Assembly: GCA_004352715.1 (NCBI GenBank)
Contig: SCFE01000002.1
Coordinates: 2,558,952 to 2,600,683 of the forward strand
Direction: 5' to 3'
DNA length: 41,732 nt
Origin: Hofstenia miamia
Taxonomy: Eukaryota > Xenacoelomorpha > Acoela
Below are positions 18,681 through 30,590 of this stretch, piece after piece. How positions within the stretch are numbered: position 1 is the first letter of the stretch; every line of letters starts with the position of its first letter. The notes below the pieces were generated by a model that saw only the letters and a program-made list of their open reading frames with translations, made no database searches and was not told the origin of the DNA. The translations under genes were made by a program, and so were the position numbers.

Positions 18681-21600
18681 CTGAAAAGCCGTTAAACAAT
18701 AAGAGGAACTATGAAATGCCACTTATATAAAGAAATGAAGTATGGGAACATTTAAGTCAATAATTAGTTCACTAATTAAGTCATTGATTAAATGTGCCTA
18801 AAACCTTCAGGAGGTCATGGGATTTAAAAAAATATATAATGTTTCTGAGTTAAAAGCTGCAAGCAAGCACATTTTGCCCTTGATATAATAGAAGATGAGC
18901 TACTTTCAATTAGAATTAGCAGGTATATAACATTAAAAATGCAAAATTATAATGGAGTTAAAAGCTTCTATAACTGAAAGACGTTTACATCATATAATGC
19001 AATATACTACATATTGTAGTAAAAATCCATACTGTGAAGCCTTTATTGCGTACAACAATGCATGCTCGGATTTTGAACTTATAAAGAGAATTATTCTAGT
19101 CATTTATAACTTGGATTTTGTATTTGTAAACTGCTTAGTGTATCCTTAAATAGACATCGCTTTTTTCAAACAATTTTCTCCACATCTAAAAAAAATTTAT
19201 AAATCCTTGGGTTTTTACAGACCTATTACTAAGTGAAAGAGGAGACAGTCAGATTTTGGATATCTTTATTAGATCTTGAGTTATTTGACTCTGAAAACTC
19301 TTTAATGAAACAATAACAAATAATACAAAATGCCCTGTTTATTTTGGCTATAAAATTATAATTATGAAGTAAAAATGTGAAAATATTACCTTTCATGCTT
19401 ATGCGAGACAAGGTGTTTGTCAAATGTAAACAAAACACTTTGTTAATATTATTAACTTGAATGATAGCACAAATGAGATCACATGATTCTATTTAGAAAT
19501 CAGGGTTTAGCTTCTACGATGGGTGCAAAGGGATTATTTAATATTAACTTACTCAATCCAACCAGTTTTAATCGAATGTAAAACTTACTCAATCATTTTC
19601 AAATTTGACGAAACTTGATACATCTATTAGGAATTTATCAGAAAAAAATTAACCCAAAACATCTTTTGCTTAAAATTCGCAAACATAATTAGGCGAAATA
19701 TAGGAAGAATAATAGCCAAAAAGTTATTCGGTCAATTAAAAATAAAGCTACTAATAAAAAAATTGCAAACAGCTAAATGTGACATATTTTCAAAGTAAAA
19801 ATTTACGTATATACAGTATTTCTGCTTGTGTGCCTATCAAACTTGTATTTTAAAAGTATATGTAAAATGAGAGGTCATAAAATGCATAAAATTTGACTGT
19901 GTTATGAATGGTCTCATTTAGTATGAATGTATTTTTCCCTTTCGAGGAAAGAAAATGTTTGAGTTTGAATAATTTCAACATAGTATTAAATATGACGCCA
20001 TTACTTTCATTGAGCTGCAGAATACGAAATTATATTTCAACTTCATTAATGAGCAACTTATGCAGGCTAAATTTTTTTACAATTTGCAATTATTTAATGC
20101 TATATATTCCACAGTTAGATGTATTGCTGTACTATCGCTGATTATTCAGATAAATGGTATATTGAATAAAACTCTAATTAGATATAAAATTCATTCCATT
20201 GACATAAATACTCATACTGAGGGTTTGTGAATCGTGCCTTGATTACGCAACTGTTACAAGCAGCTAGCTTGAAAAAATCATACATTCTAAGGTTGAAATT
20301 TTGCTTAAATATAAGTATTTATATTACAAAAATCCTAAATAATATTGATTTCAATCATTATGCTATGATTAATAGAACACAAGGCTATGTCTACAAATCC
20401 CATTATTCCCTAATTTTTCAATAGCATTTAATAGTGCATAATAGTTGTTTGCGAAATCCAAATAGGCTATTTGATATTAGATTAAATACAATTTAAGTGT
20501 TCAACTAATTGATTATGTAATAATTTTTCGATTATTTATTGTAATTATAATTGGTCGATATTTATTAACAATTAAAGTCTTTTCATCAAAAATAGGAATA
20601 ATGCAGCAAGTTTTGAATAATTCGGGATAAATTCTTTCTATACATTCATTGAAGATAGACATTAACAGCTTGGTGTGCTTTTAAGAGACCAAACCGTTTT
20701 TCATATTTTCAAAGAATTTTCTGAAAACCTGTTAGATTTGGAAATCGTGACCTATGGACGCATCTAAATTTTTAAATCTAGAATAAATCCGAATGCGCCT
20801 GATCTTATTGAAGATGTAAACTGTTAAGGGGAGTAGCAATTTTTGAAATTGTCTATAAATAAAAAACATATTTGAAAATGATACAAAAGTTTTTCAAAAT
20901 ACATTTTTATTTTTCTACTATAAGAATATGGATTCGAGGAATCGATTTTCATGGATTCGAAATTCGATTGTAAATCTAATGGATTCGTAGGGCCCCTATC
21001 CATTGGTGAGTGCGTTTGCATGTAAGGTTGAAAATTTTAATTTCTATGCCTGGAGTATTTGAAAAGATTAACCATTATTATTTGAAAATTCCAATTTTTT
21101 TAAAAGATTCAAATTCTCTCCATACTTTACAATCATGAAATTATAAGGTTTCAATTCCCGAGGAGCAACTAGCAACCACGAACATAAACTGTTTCTTTAC
21201 ATATGGATAGACCTCCCAAAACTATTGAAGCGTGTGGTTTGCAAGTTCAAAGATCGCGGCGTTGAAATCTGTGATTAAATATATTCCCACAATGTTACAC
21301 CATTTCTATTTTTACAATTTTTATTGAATGATTATAAGAGCTATGGCTAATTTATTGCTCAGAAAAGGAATGAAATAACTAATATACATAAATATACAAA
21401 AATATAAATATTCAAAATTATAAATGTACTTAAAATTAATTAAATGTACATTTAAAAGTCATTAAATTTGTATAAATTGAATTCCTGCGCTTAATGATGG
21501 CTTTTTTATCAAGATTTCCTTTATTTTTCTTAGGATGATGGTCAGGGTTTCATAATAAAGAGAGCGATAGAAAGTTGTTTGAAGGTGAAAAAATTTAATC

Positions 21601-21930
21601 AAAATTATGGAGAACAACAGAAGTCAATCAACAATTACCAAATATTTCAGAAATCAGTAATATTTTTAGTGCCTTTGTAAATATGAGTGCTTCATAGCGC
21701 TTTCAAATTTTCATTATAGAGTAGAACACACATTTTCTTAAACTCCTCTAGGATTGCGTTAGGTAAGGAATGTTGAGGCAAAGCAAGCTTACGAAGCGTT
21801 AGAGTTCAACAGTATAATTCTATATTTCGACCAGCACCATAAACGCTACTTTTCTAATTATCATAATTAAGTAGTAGTATATGTTTTTCTTTGAACTGTA
21901 AAATCACAAACATATTTAGTGACTATTTAA
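18681..21930. other. Long AT-rich interval, no gene recognised
   Basis: Short open frames (for example 18952-19149, with CSKNPYCEAFIAYNNAC faintly recalling a PAN-type Cys pattern) are too short and isolated to call. A patch with several GATTCGA words lies at 20930-20990. Confidence 0.5.
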
Positions 21931-22700
21931 ACTGTAAATGACCAGCATTCTGCAGTTTGTTATATTGAACTTGGAGTTCCTTAAGGAACCATCAGTGGTC
22001 CTGTCTTTTTTAACTGTTCTGTCGATAACACCTATCGAATAGAAGTCACAGCTAACTTCTCATCAGCTTTTGATGAGGACAATACCCTTATTGTAGCTGG
22101 CTCGTCCGATGTTGGAGAAAAGAGTAATTTGGTAATCAATTCTTTTAAGGGTCATTTCTTATCCAAGAACCTTCATTTTTATTATAGCAAGACGAGTGAA
22201 CTTCTCATTAACTTTGGTCAAAGCTTTGTCCCTGAGCTGCAAGATATCACATGACAACCTGTAGTGAAATTGCTTGGTGTGTACTTTGACGAGGCACTTT
22301 CATTTTCTCATCACATCAAGACCATGTATTTATTGCTGAAATTGAGACATCTTGGATTTAACCAATATGAGCTATAAACACTATACTATGCATTAGTTAT
22401 GCCCTCGCTACAATTTTTGTTCGGTTTGGGGAGGTTCCTCAAAATCCTTATTGCTGCTCTTAGATAAAGTTCAGAAAAAAGCTGCATGCCTAAAAATTAT
22501 ATCAAAGTATACACCCATTGAGAAAATCATAACCAAAAATGATAATCGGCTTCTTCAGCAGATACTGACTTCTGAGAATCATGTACTGCAAGATATTCTG
22601 CCTCAACGCTCACTACTGAGAAAGTAGACTGAAATTAGAAATATCGTCTCTTACCTATCATACAATTCATTTTCAATTGCAATAAATTTAATTTCATAAT
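21931..22700 (+). pseudogene. LINE reverse transcriptase relic (second LINE family)
   Basis: The plus strand reads YIELGVP-stop-GTISGPVFF at 21955-22010, the GVPQG box with a TAA in place of Gln. FDEDNTLIVAGSS follows, where YADD is expected (YADD has become FDED). Then come HFYYSKTSELL, KLLGVYFDEALSFSHHIK near 22270 and, after a frame change, SVWGGSSKSLLLLLDKVQKK near 22425. These are the later RT and post-RT motifs of CR1/Jockey-like LINEs. The 5' half is missing and there are several stops. It may be related to the LINE at the right edge, but the two do not overlap enough to tell. Confidence 0.75.
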
Positions 22701-22902
22701 ACATACATTTCGTTAATAACAAAAAATTGATCATTCATGCAATTATATCTTTAAAAATGAAGTTTGAGGAATAGAAAGATTTGTAAAGAATCATTCAATC
22801 ATATGCAAAAGTAATTATTCTAAAGCCAATAATAGAAAACTTCTAACACATTTCTAGCAAGAATAAGACAACTCAATCAATCAACAATTTCATATCATTT
22901 GA

Positions 22903-22936
<34 letters not shown>

Positions 22937-23267
22937 TCAANATAGTCTTCTTTTGTGTTTAAACTTGGTTGCAAGGATTTTATAAAAATACTCTCAATAA
23001 TTTTTAAATTACTTGATCTTGATGTCTGATGTAATGTTTTTTTCAAAATTTAGTCCGCACTTAATTAGATGATTCGATATATTTTGTGTTCTAACAGCCA
23101 TACCGCGATAATTGTCCCCCTCCTCGTACAAGATATGAATTTGAGCACGCTTTGTTTGTGAAATTTCACTACCACGGACCATATTTCGAACTATAATGAT
23201 AGTGCTTTTTCAGTGAAAATGTATTGTGTAAATCTAAAGTTGTGTTAATTTGATTGGATAAATGTAT
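22701..23267. other. AT-rich interval with (TA)n
   Basis: Contains a (TA)n run at 22904-22935 and a single N at 22941. No gene seen. Confidence 0.5.
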
Positions 23268-24246
23268 CTGTAGTAAATTCTAAGAAAAAATTGTGAATTC
23301 TAGGAATTTTACAGTTTCCAGGAAATAACATAAAACAAGCTTTAGACAGGTTACTGTAAACCAAACTTTTGGCCAGTACTGTATATATATATATATATAG
23401 ATGGAAGATTCGTTTGCTTTATTTTAAAAAATTACAATATCAATATAAAATGTTAGTGAAGATCTTTTGAGTTTATTTTTTGAAAACTTCATACGCTGAA
23501 ATACACTGCGAAATGTAAGAAACTTCAATTTCAAAAAATGCGCACTAAGTGTTTGTAATAAACTTCTGAAACTAAATGCATATCTAAATGTAATCTTTTT
23601 CTAAAGAGTCAATTACATACAAAAGTTTTTTGAAAGATCTAGGAGACAAACTTGTAAATATATCTGGCGATAAACGAGCAAAAGAATTTCTGTATCAATC
23701 AATAACATCGATAATTATTCAACATAACGCCGCTTGTGTACTAGGGACTTTAGATANCTGTAGTAAATTCTAAGAAAAAATTGTGAATTCTAGGAATTTT
23801 ACAGTTTCCAGGAAATAACATAAAACAAGCTTTAGACAGGTTACTGTAAACCAAACTTTTGGCCAGTACTGTATATATATATATATATAGATGGAAGATT
23901 CGTTTGCTTTATTTTAAAAAATTACAATATCAATATAAAATGTTAGTGAAGATCTTTTGAGTTTATTTTTTGAAAACTTCATACGCTGAAATACACTGCG
24001 AAATGTAAGAAACTTCAATTTCAAAAAATGCGCACTAAGTGTTTGTAATAAACTTCTGAAACTAAATGCATATCTAAATGTAATCTTTTTCTAAAGAGTC
24101 AATTACATACAAAAGTTTTTTGAAAGATCTAGGAGACAAACTTGTAAATATATCTGGCGATAAACGAGCAAAAGAATTTCTGTATCAATCAATAACATCG
24201 ATAATTATTCAACATAACGCCGCTTGTGTACTAGGGACTTTAGATA
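23268..24246. repeat. 489-bp exact tandem duplication joined by one N
   Basis: 23268-23756 and 23758-24246 appear identical, including a (TA)n run inside each copy. The single N at 23757 sits exactly at the joint. Identity even in the microsatellite suggests an assembly artefact rather than an old duplication. Confidence 0.9.
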
Positions 24247-24582
24247 AACAAGAACGCATGGACGAAATTTTTACTTTGTTGCAATTTCTAGACAGGTTTA
24301 TGTCGAAGGTGTTGTCATTGCGACTTTTTCAGGTTGTGCTAATTGACATTTGATCAGTGGTTTTCTGATGAGAAAAGAAGTATAGAAGACATATTTGGCT
24401 AAAAAGGAGTTGCACGTGTCGGTAGTTATTGAAGTAAATGATTGCCAATCACATTTGTTTCTAGCCCTGAAGATGCTGTGATTTTAAATCAAGTTTAAGA
24501 TCGTTTTAGTGTTGGCATTGTGGAATTAACTGATGAATTGGTAATTGCCTCATATATTCCTGTAGAAAACAAAGCTTCTTGA
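24096..24582 (+). pseudogene. Unrecognised coding-like region, broken (first part duplicated at 23606)
   Basis: A plus-strand frame without ATG runs FLKDLGDKLVNISGDKRAK, then SITSIIIQHNAACVLGTLDK, then RMDEIFTLLQF to about 24290. Protein-like sequence continues in other frames: FSDEKRSIEDIFG, then VSSPEDAVILNQV (followed by a TAA), then DRFSVGIVELTDELVIASY, with a stop at 24580-24582. Amino-acid composition and continuity across frame changes suggest a former protein rather than chance. I do not recognise the family. TTTTTCTAAAG just upstream could be a splice acceptor, so a decayed exon is possible, as is transposon protein. Confidence 0.45.
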
Positions 24583-26027
24583 TATTGGTTTTAACATGCG
24601 CTTTTTTGAAACTCATTTGTACTTGTGTTCATTATTTGATTTTTATGTTATTAAACGTTGATTAATAAATTTCTAATTACATACAATATCATAGTATATT
24701 TCAACTATGACGAGACCTCATTTCTGACTTATCCTATCAAACAAAATATTGACATTAGAAATATTTTAAATCTTATTCTCAACAAAGTTTAATTCTAGTA
24801 AATAGCGGATAGAATTTATATTCTATAAGAGTTACAATATTATATAGTGATTCTCATTTTTAAATTGTCTATACATATTTTTATACATTTATATTTTCTA
24901 GTACAATATCTTGTAGAATACAATCGGTGAATAATTGTAAACATTTAACAGAATGGAATATTTGATAAAAATTCACATTTTTAATCGAGGCTGACAATAT
25001 AAAATCTATTAGATACTTGCCGCAACATTTTAAATAGCAATGTACTGCTACATACAACAAATTAAACTTATGCGCTTTTGAAAGATTGTTTTATTAGTTT
25101 ATTAACTTCGGTAGCTAAATCACTCCAATTTTATCAGAGTAATTGATTAACGACTTTCTCGTTATACGTTTTTTATAGTTTGTGTAAAATTTTGCATATT
25201 TAAGAACCTTATCTAATCTTATGGAATAATATTATTCATATCTTAAAGCGTTTAATGTTTACCTCAAGTTCTTGCATTTATTGCTATTTTCAATTTATCT
25301 AAACAAGACAAAATAGAATTTTAAAATGATAGATATTGCACTTTTTGCAACACACACAATGGAAATTCGTATTTGTTTTACCAAACTGTTTTGCTTACAA
25401 CAATTTGAGGAATGACAAACAATCAAATTGATTACTGCATTTATGATATTGAATTCTAATGCAATTTTTGGATAAAGCCTTGGCATTATTGAATGGAAAT
25501 ACAATATAAAATAGAAATTATTATTTTCCTGACTACGAAGTTGTCTAGGTCAATTACAACGCGTATTTAATATCTTACTTTCTATTTATATTTTGATATT
25601 GTTCGTTTACTGTTACAACCACGGTTTCGTTGCCTACTTTTTTCTACTTTTTTAATTTACCATTTCAACCAGTTTGCTTTATGTCAAAACCTCTCAAAGG
25701 CTGTTTGGCCATCGTCACAGGGTCAGCATTTGTGATGGAATTCTGGTTGTTTCTTTGTGATTTCGTTGCTTTACTGTTTCAGTACTGTTTAAACTTGCAT
25801 TTCTATACTTGAATATTTGTAAAAAATGTTACAACTTCATTGATAAACAATTTTAATAGGTAAATATTTATGGCAACGACAAACCCTTACGACTTCTTAT
25901 CTAATTATTAGCTGTCTACAGCAGGGCCGAGTTCCAATTTTTCCAAATTTTAAAATAATTCCAAGTTTTTAGGCTACAAATATATATTTGACATTAAAAA
26001 AGAAGCTGAAACTTAAAATAATTGTTT
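24583..26027. other. AT-rich interval downstream of the ACADSB-like gene
   Basis: No gene recognised. Open frames at 25295-25504 and 25630-25812 lack motifs. Confidence 0.5.
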
Positions 26028-26033
26028 TTTATT
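26028..26033 (-). terminator. Candidate poly(A) signal AATAAA
   Basis: AATAAA on the minus strand, about 240 bp past the stop codon of the acyl-CoA dehydrogenase gene. In AT-rich DNA the hexamer alone is weak evidence. Confidence 0.35.
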
Positions 26034-26049
26034 AATATTGTCAACGAGA

Positions 26050-26138
26050 TTTTCCATCGAGTACGAGTATTAATGATTTCTCTTCAGAGTTTTTCCAATC
26101 GAATTTTTAACATTCCGAGTACTCGAAAGCCCAGATTG
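26050..26138 (-). repeat. Copy of a dispersed CGAGTACTCG-containing repeat
   Basis: The reverse complement (GGGCTTTCGAGTACTCGG, then CTCTGAAGAGAAATCATTAA) closely matches 38722-38804 (GGGTTTTCGAGTACTCGA, then CTCAGAAGAGAAATCATCAA). It lies in the 3' flank, possibly the 3' UTR, of the ACADSB-like gene. Confidence 0.7.
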
Positions 26139-26273
26139 ATTGGCATTATTTAAATTGACAATTATCAATATCGGAATTAAGTACTAAGAATTCTAAAAAC
26201 ACTAAAAATGTAATTTCATTACATAATTATTACACAAATTTAAAAATTAAGTAGTGTGCCAAATCACTATTAA

Positions 26274-26438
26274 TCATTTGTCAAAATACTTGGCTATTGT
26301 GTTGAGTTGTATGTTGCTTGTGCCTTCATAAATGGCTCCTATGATGTTGTCCCTATAGAACTTTTCAACTAAAAAATCTGTTGTAATGCCCATGCCGCCC
26401 ATCCATTCTACAGATTTCCTTGCTGTGAAGCTTGCTAC
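26274..26438 (-). CDS. ACADSB: ACADSB-like exon 4 with stop codon
   Basis: 54 codons plus TGA (26274-26276), acceptor tttag. Contains [13 protein letters not shown] and [17 protein letters not shown], with the catalytic Glu in YEG. Confidence 0.92.
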   Translation of the reverse strand, partial: VASFTARKSVEWMGGMGITTDFLVEKFYRDNIIGAIYEGTSNIQLNTIAKYFDK

Positions 26439-29400
26439 CTAAAAAAATATCTGAATATCAAATAATTTCTATTTATTCATCTAAACAAAAATCGCGAAAA
26501 TCTCTCCCAGTCAGCTAAATCATTAGCAAATAAGACGATATATCTCCAAACATTCATAATAGATATAATTTGAAATCAAATTAAGGATTACAATGGTCAA
26601 TACTAACGAATAACGACAATCGGAAATATTTTTAAAATATTTTTCTAGTAAACATTTGAGGAGCAAATGAAAAAATATATTTTGCAAAATGATCGGGAAA
26701 CCTTGTACAAATTTTAGAACGGTTAATTGAAAATTAAGAAGTTTTCCTACCTCAGAGCTATAATACTTAGCCATAGAGGCCTCCTTTACAAAATTTTGAT
26801 TCTCGTCTTTCAGACGCGCAGCATTATAAACTAAGAGTCGCGCTGCTTCCAACTGTGTGGCCACCTCGGCTAGTTGATGCTGCATAGATTGAAATTCACT
26901 GATCGGCTTTCCAAACTGCACTCGCTGACGCGTGTATGGAACAGAAATATCGAGAGTTCCGCGAGCCAAGCCAATCATTTGTGCTCCAATACCTATTCTA
27001 CCTAAACATAAATTCAGAATACAAAATCGATTTCACATTTCCTTAATTGAATATTAGACAAAGAAATATTTATGTGTGCAGAAATGGTATATGCCATAAT
27101 TACAAACCATATCAAATAAATTGCTGCTTAATCCTAAGTTTACTTAAAGGAGAAGAGGAGGGTGTAAAATATCTTTCTAAGAATATATCCTAGGATTAAA
27201 TATTTTCTTAATAACACAGGAATTAGTTCTACTGCGACAAACGTTTCTAAGGTAATGAAATTGGAAGTTCAAAAGTGCCTATCGTTTTTACCTCAATTAA
27301 GGAATAATTTAAATAGTCTTTAATTTCATAACTGATAGAATACAAAAATAGTAAAATAAAATAAAGAGTGACCCGAATAGATAGCGAAACAACCATTTAT
27401 TAAATAAACTAAATATGAAGCGCAAAATGTAGCGCACACCATCTGGTAAAGCTGAAAGCTGGCCTCTACACCCCTTTTGACTATATTCCATTGAATGCAT
27501 TAAATAAATAAATGCAGCTTTAGTTATTAAAATTAAAGCATACCCTCATTTAAAATTTCAATCGCGTACTTGTAGCCTTTCCCTACTTCTCCAACAACAT
27601 CATCTTTGGTAAGCTTCACATTCTGAAAGGTAAGGGGACACGTAGAAGAAGCCCTTAAACACAATTTGGATTCAGGTTTACCAATGGAAACACCTTCTGC
27701 TTTTGGATCCACAGCAAAACATGTAATACCCTTATATTTCTAAATAAAAAACTGAACCACATAATATAAAAAATCGAAACTACCATACGGCCAATATTTT
27801 TGTGGAAAAAACAGACATTCAATTGTAACAATGAAATATTTTAAATAACTAACTACCATATCCTTAATACAATATCAAAATGAAAATGTAGTAAACTTAA
27901 AAGAAAAGTCTGAACTTGTTTATAAAAAATGAATGCCAACAATAGTAAAAGAAGAAGGGGTCCAATATAAATATATGCTAGTAGAGCGTGTTTGAAAATA
28001 GTGTTTCAATAAAGATAATTGGGGACTAATTATTTGTTAAGAAATAAACTCTCATGCGATAAACAAATGTGGAAGATCTAAACCATTTCTGCTGTACAAA
28101 GGCAAAACACAATAGCAAATAATAATAGTAGTAATTTTCAAATTTATTTTATAACAAAGTATATAGGATAACTTAGAGGTGACCTAATTTAGAAAAACCT
28201 AAAATATTCAAATGTGTTGTTAGGGGACTTGGCCATTGCACGGCAAATGTCGTATTGCCATGCGAAAATAGTGTTTTTTCAAAAATGAAAACTGATAGTT
28301 TTTTTGTAACACACAAAACAATTCAAGGAGCTAATGATTGTCATTTTCTAGAAATTTGGGACATTTATTTTTAACATGGTTTGTAGGGTTCGTAATTCCG
28401 GACTAATTTTTCAATCACGGAATTGAAATATTGAAGTTTATAGAGTACAATAAATGTGTCTAGAGAAAAACAAATGTGTATTGAATGCCAATAGTTATTT
28501 GCATGATACATCGCAGGCTTTTGAAGGGCAAACCATTCATTAAAGTGTACTACAAATACTTAATATTTTTATCATGCTAAAACGATTCAAATCCAAACTC
28601 CTCACTTCTATGAATAATTGTATCAAAATTCAAAGATATTTAACGAGAAACTTTGTTTTATTCTGTAGAAATATAATAACGATACTCAGGGCAGTTACTC
28701 AAATTAGTAATTAAAAGAATATAAATATTCCATAACGTTTAACAATATTTTTATGCTAAAATATATTTTACACATATATTCCTTTAAATGTTAAAATATT
28801 CACAAAAATGCATTGACGTTGGATTAATAAACTCAGTGGGGACAACGTAATCTGTATTAATAGGTATCTACAATGCTGAAAAATGCAAACTTAATATTAG
28901 ACACTCAAAACAAATTATACATATAATAATGGAATTTATATGTTTAATTTCAAATGCGAAATTATCAACTAAAACCAAGAAGAAAATCATTGGATTAAAT
29001 GCGACAGGTGAGGGACTTAACGATAGAAGTTAAAAATCAAAGAATTAGACATGAAATAAATGAAAGCTTAAATATTAAATCATTACCTTGCTTGGATCAA
29101 CATTGGCAAACACTAAAAATAGGCCAGCTTCGACAGAACTGGAAATCCAAAGTTTAGATCCATTCAAGATATAATTACCCTCTTTATCTGGAATCGCTGT
29201 GGATTTTAACTGGAATGCATCGCTTCCAGAAGAAGCTTCAGACAAACAAAATGATCCAATAGTATCAGCAGCCAGCCTTGGAAGCCATTTGTTTTGCAAC
29301 TTTTCAGACGCATATTTTAAAAGCAATGTATTCACGCAAGTATTGTGTATATCGACAAGAATAGCAACTGATGGATCAATCCGTGCAAGCTCTTCGATCA

Positions 29401-29668
29401 CCAAAATAGCAGAAAAAAATGTTGATCCTGTACCAGAAAATTTTGTAGGAATTTCAATACCCATTAATCCTCCAGAAAAAAGTTTTTCAATTAACTTAGA
29501 GTCAAGTTTCATTTTGTTGTCCATTTCACGAACTAATGGCTTTACAACTTCTTGAGCAAAGTTTTCAGCAGCATCTTTCATCATCCTTTCATCTTCGGAA
29601 AAATTATAAAGAGAAGAATACAATCTTCTCGAATTACGAATGTTTAGACGCTTAAAAAGCGAAAACAT
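26274..29668 (-). CDS. ACADSB: Short/branched-chain acyl-CoA dehydrogenase, mitochondrial (4 exons)
   Basis: The FAD enzyme that makes the alpha-beta double bond in short and 2-methyl-branched acyl-CoAs (isoleucine breakdown), in the mitochondrial matrix. Exons: 29087-29668, 27544-27739, 26751-27001 and 26274-26438, all with GT-AG introns; total 397 residues, about the length expected. The first ATG in frame is 29668; the codon two upstream is GTG. The N terminus [20 protein letters not shown] is basic and Ser-rich, a likely matrix-targeting peptide. [11 protein letters not shown] (about residues 140-150) is family signature 1. [12 protein letters not shown] (from about 354) is signature 2. 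The catalytic base is Glu about 381 in [19 protein letters not shown] and GYKYAI favour ACADSB over the straight-chain enzymes. No stops or frame breaks; it should be functional. A gypsy LTR begins 65 bp upstream of the ATG. Confidence 0.92.
26751..27001 (-). CDS. ACADSB: ACADSB-like exon 3
   Basis: 251 nt. Starts by completing Gly, then [14 protein letters not shown], and ends MAKYYSSE in phase 0, donor gtagga. Carries [20 protein letters not shown] and the C-terminal helical domain. The 312-bp intron 3 (26439-26750) follows. Confidence 0.92.
27002..27543 (-). other. ACADSB-like intron 2 (542 bp)
   Basis: GT-AG, AT-rich, acceptor tttag. Nothing else is recognised inside. Confidence 0.85.
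27544..27739 (-). CDS. ACADSB: ACADSB-like exon 2
   Basis: 196 nt. Starts [11 protein letters not shown] and ends [10 protein letters not shown] plus one base (phase 1), donor gtatgc. Encodes the rest of the beta domain, including [18 protein letters not shown]. Confidence 0.92.
27740..29086 (-). other. ACADSB-like intron 1 (1347 bp)
   Basis: GT-AG intron, AT-rich, acceptor tttag before 27739. No transposon coding or RNA gene was recognised in it. Confidence 0.85.
29087..29668 (-). CDS. ACADSB: ACADSB-like exon 1
   Basis: 194 codons: targeting peptide, the N-terminal helical domain ([11 protein letters not shown]) and the first part of the beta-barrel domain with [11 protein letters not shown]. 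It ends in phase 0 at ...NVDPSK, with donor gtaatg at 29081-29086. Confidence 0.92.
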
Positions 29669-29733
29669 TAACACTAAAAACGGATAATATTGAGTAATAA
29701 CTTCTGCATTTCATATGAATCCCCATGCATGGG
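29669..29733 (-). promoter_or_regulatory. Residual 65-bp upstream region of the ACADSB-like gene, ending in a palindrome
   Basis: Only this stretch separates the ATG from the 5' LTR of the third gypsy element. It ends with the perfect 12-bp palindrome CCCATGCATGGG (29722-29733), right against the LTR. No TATA box is obvious. The original promoter and 5' UTR may now lie beyond 34105. Confidence 0.4.
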
Positions 29734-29906
29734 TGTTATACTATGTCCTGTGTAGCGATATGTTAAATATTTGTTAATGTTTGCTTTTGTTTTGCATGCA
29801 TGTTTTTAACCAGATTTTGCGGAAATCGTTTTTGATAATTAAATGATTTTACGTGTTGGCTACTTGGTTTCGTAATAGATTACAAGATAGAAGACTAACC
29901 TAATAT
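29734..29906 (+). repeat. 5' LTR (173 bp)
   Basis: Starts TGTTATACTATGTCCTGTG and ends near CTAATAT. It matches 33932-34104 almost throughout. It does not end in the usual CA, so the right boundary is set by where the two copies stop matching. Confidence 0.9.
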
Positions 29907-29921
29907 TGGTGCCGTGAAATG
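29907..29921 (+). promoter_or_regulatory. Putative primer-binding site
   Basis: TGGTGCCGTGAAATG directly follows the LTR; a TGG start is expected for pairing with a tRNA 3' CCA. It overlaps the gag ATG (29919). I cannot assign the tRNA. Confidence 0.55.
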
Positions 29922-30552
29922 TCATTGCCTGTTTTAACAATTGATCATAAATCGTTTAATACGTGGAGATTGCAACTTGACGGTTATTTTGTAATGAAGG
30001 AATTAGTTACGGAAGAACAAAAACTAGCGGTTTTACCTCTAGCTTTACAGGAAAGTCTTCTAATTCCGGTAAGCGATTTACTACTTAAGCGAAAGAAAAG
30101 TTTTGACGAAATTAAAAGAAATTTGGTTGACTGCAAAGCGCCCGGAAAATCCGGAGACAATCCGGAGACACATTAAGATTAATCAGCCGTCCATGATAGC
30201 AGAAGCAGTGCAAGAAATGCGTTGGTTGGCGGAATATCTTGGTTATGATGAGACTATTATAGTTAAACGTATATCGAATGCAGTGTCAGATAAATTGAAA
30301 CCAACTGTTGTAATGTTTTTGGAAACTCAGAGAAAACTCAGAGAAATGCTTCTAGTTCGGTTTATTTCTAAAATACCCGATGAACAACCGGAAATTTTGT
30401 CAATTAATCTAATGTGTAAATATTGCAAAAGATCAGGACATAATATAAATTCCTGCCCAATCAAGCCTGATAAGGCCAAAATTAAATGTTACACCTGCGG
30501 GGAAATTGGTCATATTTCCCGATTCTGTAACAAGGGAGTTCAAAAAAACTAG
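29919..30552 (+). pseudogene. Gag of third gypsy element
   Basis: ATG 29919 opens MSLPVLTIDHKSFNTWRLQL. This frame stops at 30176, while a second overlapping frame (open from about 30103) carries the rest to TAG 30550-30552. The nucleocapsid part has two CCHC knuckles, CKYCKRSGHNINSC and CYTCGEIGHISRFC. An 11-bp tandem duplication (AATCCGGAGAC, at 30148 and 30159) lies where the frames overlap and probably helped break gag. Gag would form the particle and bind element RNA. Pol follows in the -1 frame. Confidence 0.8.
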
Positions 30553-30590
30553 TGGTGGCTGCGGTATGGAATGTTTTCAATACCGCAGCC
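30543..30590 (+). promoter_or_regulatory. -1 programmed ribosomal frameshift signal at the gag-pol junction
   Basis: The heptamer A AAA AAC (30543-30549) is in the gag frame and is followed at once by the gag stop TAG (30550-30552). After a 7-nt spacer, GGCTGCGGTAT (30557-30567) pairs perfectly with ATACCGCAGCC (30580-30590), an 11-bp stem with a 12-nt loop. Slipping one base back puts ribosomes exactly in the pol frame (CTA GTG GTG...). All parts match known retroviral and gypsy -1 frameshift signals. Confidence 0.85.

Noticed and set aside
18952-19149. Short ORF with a PAN-like Cys pattern
   Set aside because: Too short, isolated, and the Cys spacing is not convincing.
26523-26750. Extension of exon 3 reading on toward 26523
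   Set aside because: Homology to acyl-CoA dehydrogenases ends exactly at a GT donor at 26749-26750 and resumes in exon 4, so this is intron.
29199-29555. Plus-strand 118-codon ORF
   Set aside because: Antisense shadow of ACADSB-like exon 1.
29669-29674. Start of the dehydrogenase at 29674
   Set aside because: That codon is GTG; the first ATG in frame is at 29668.
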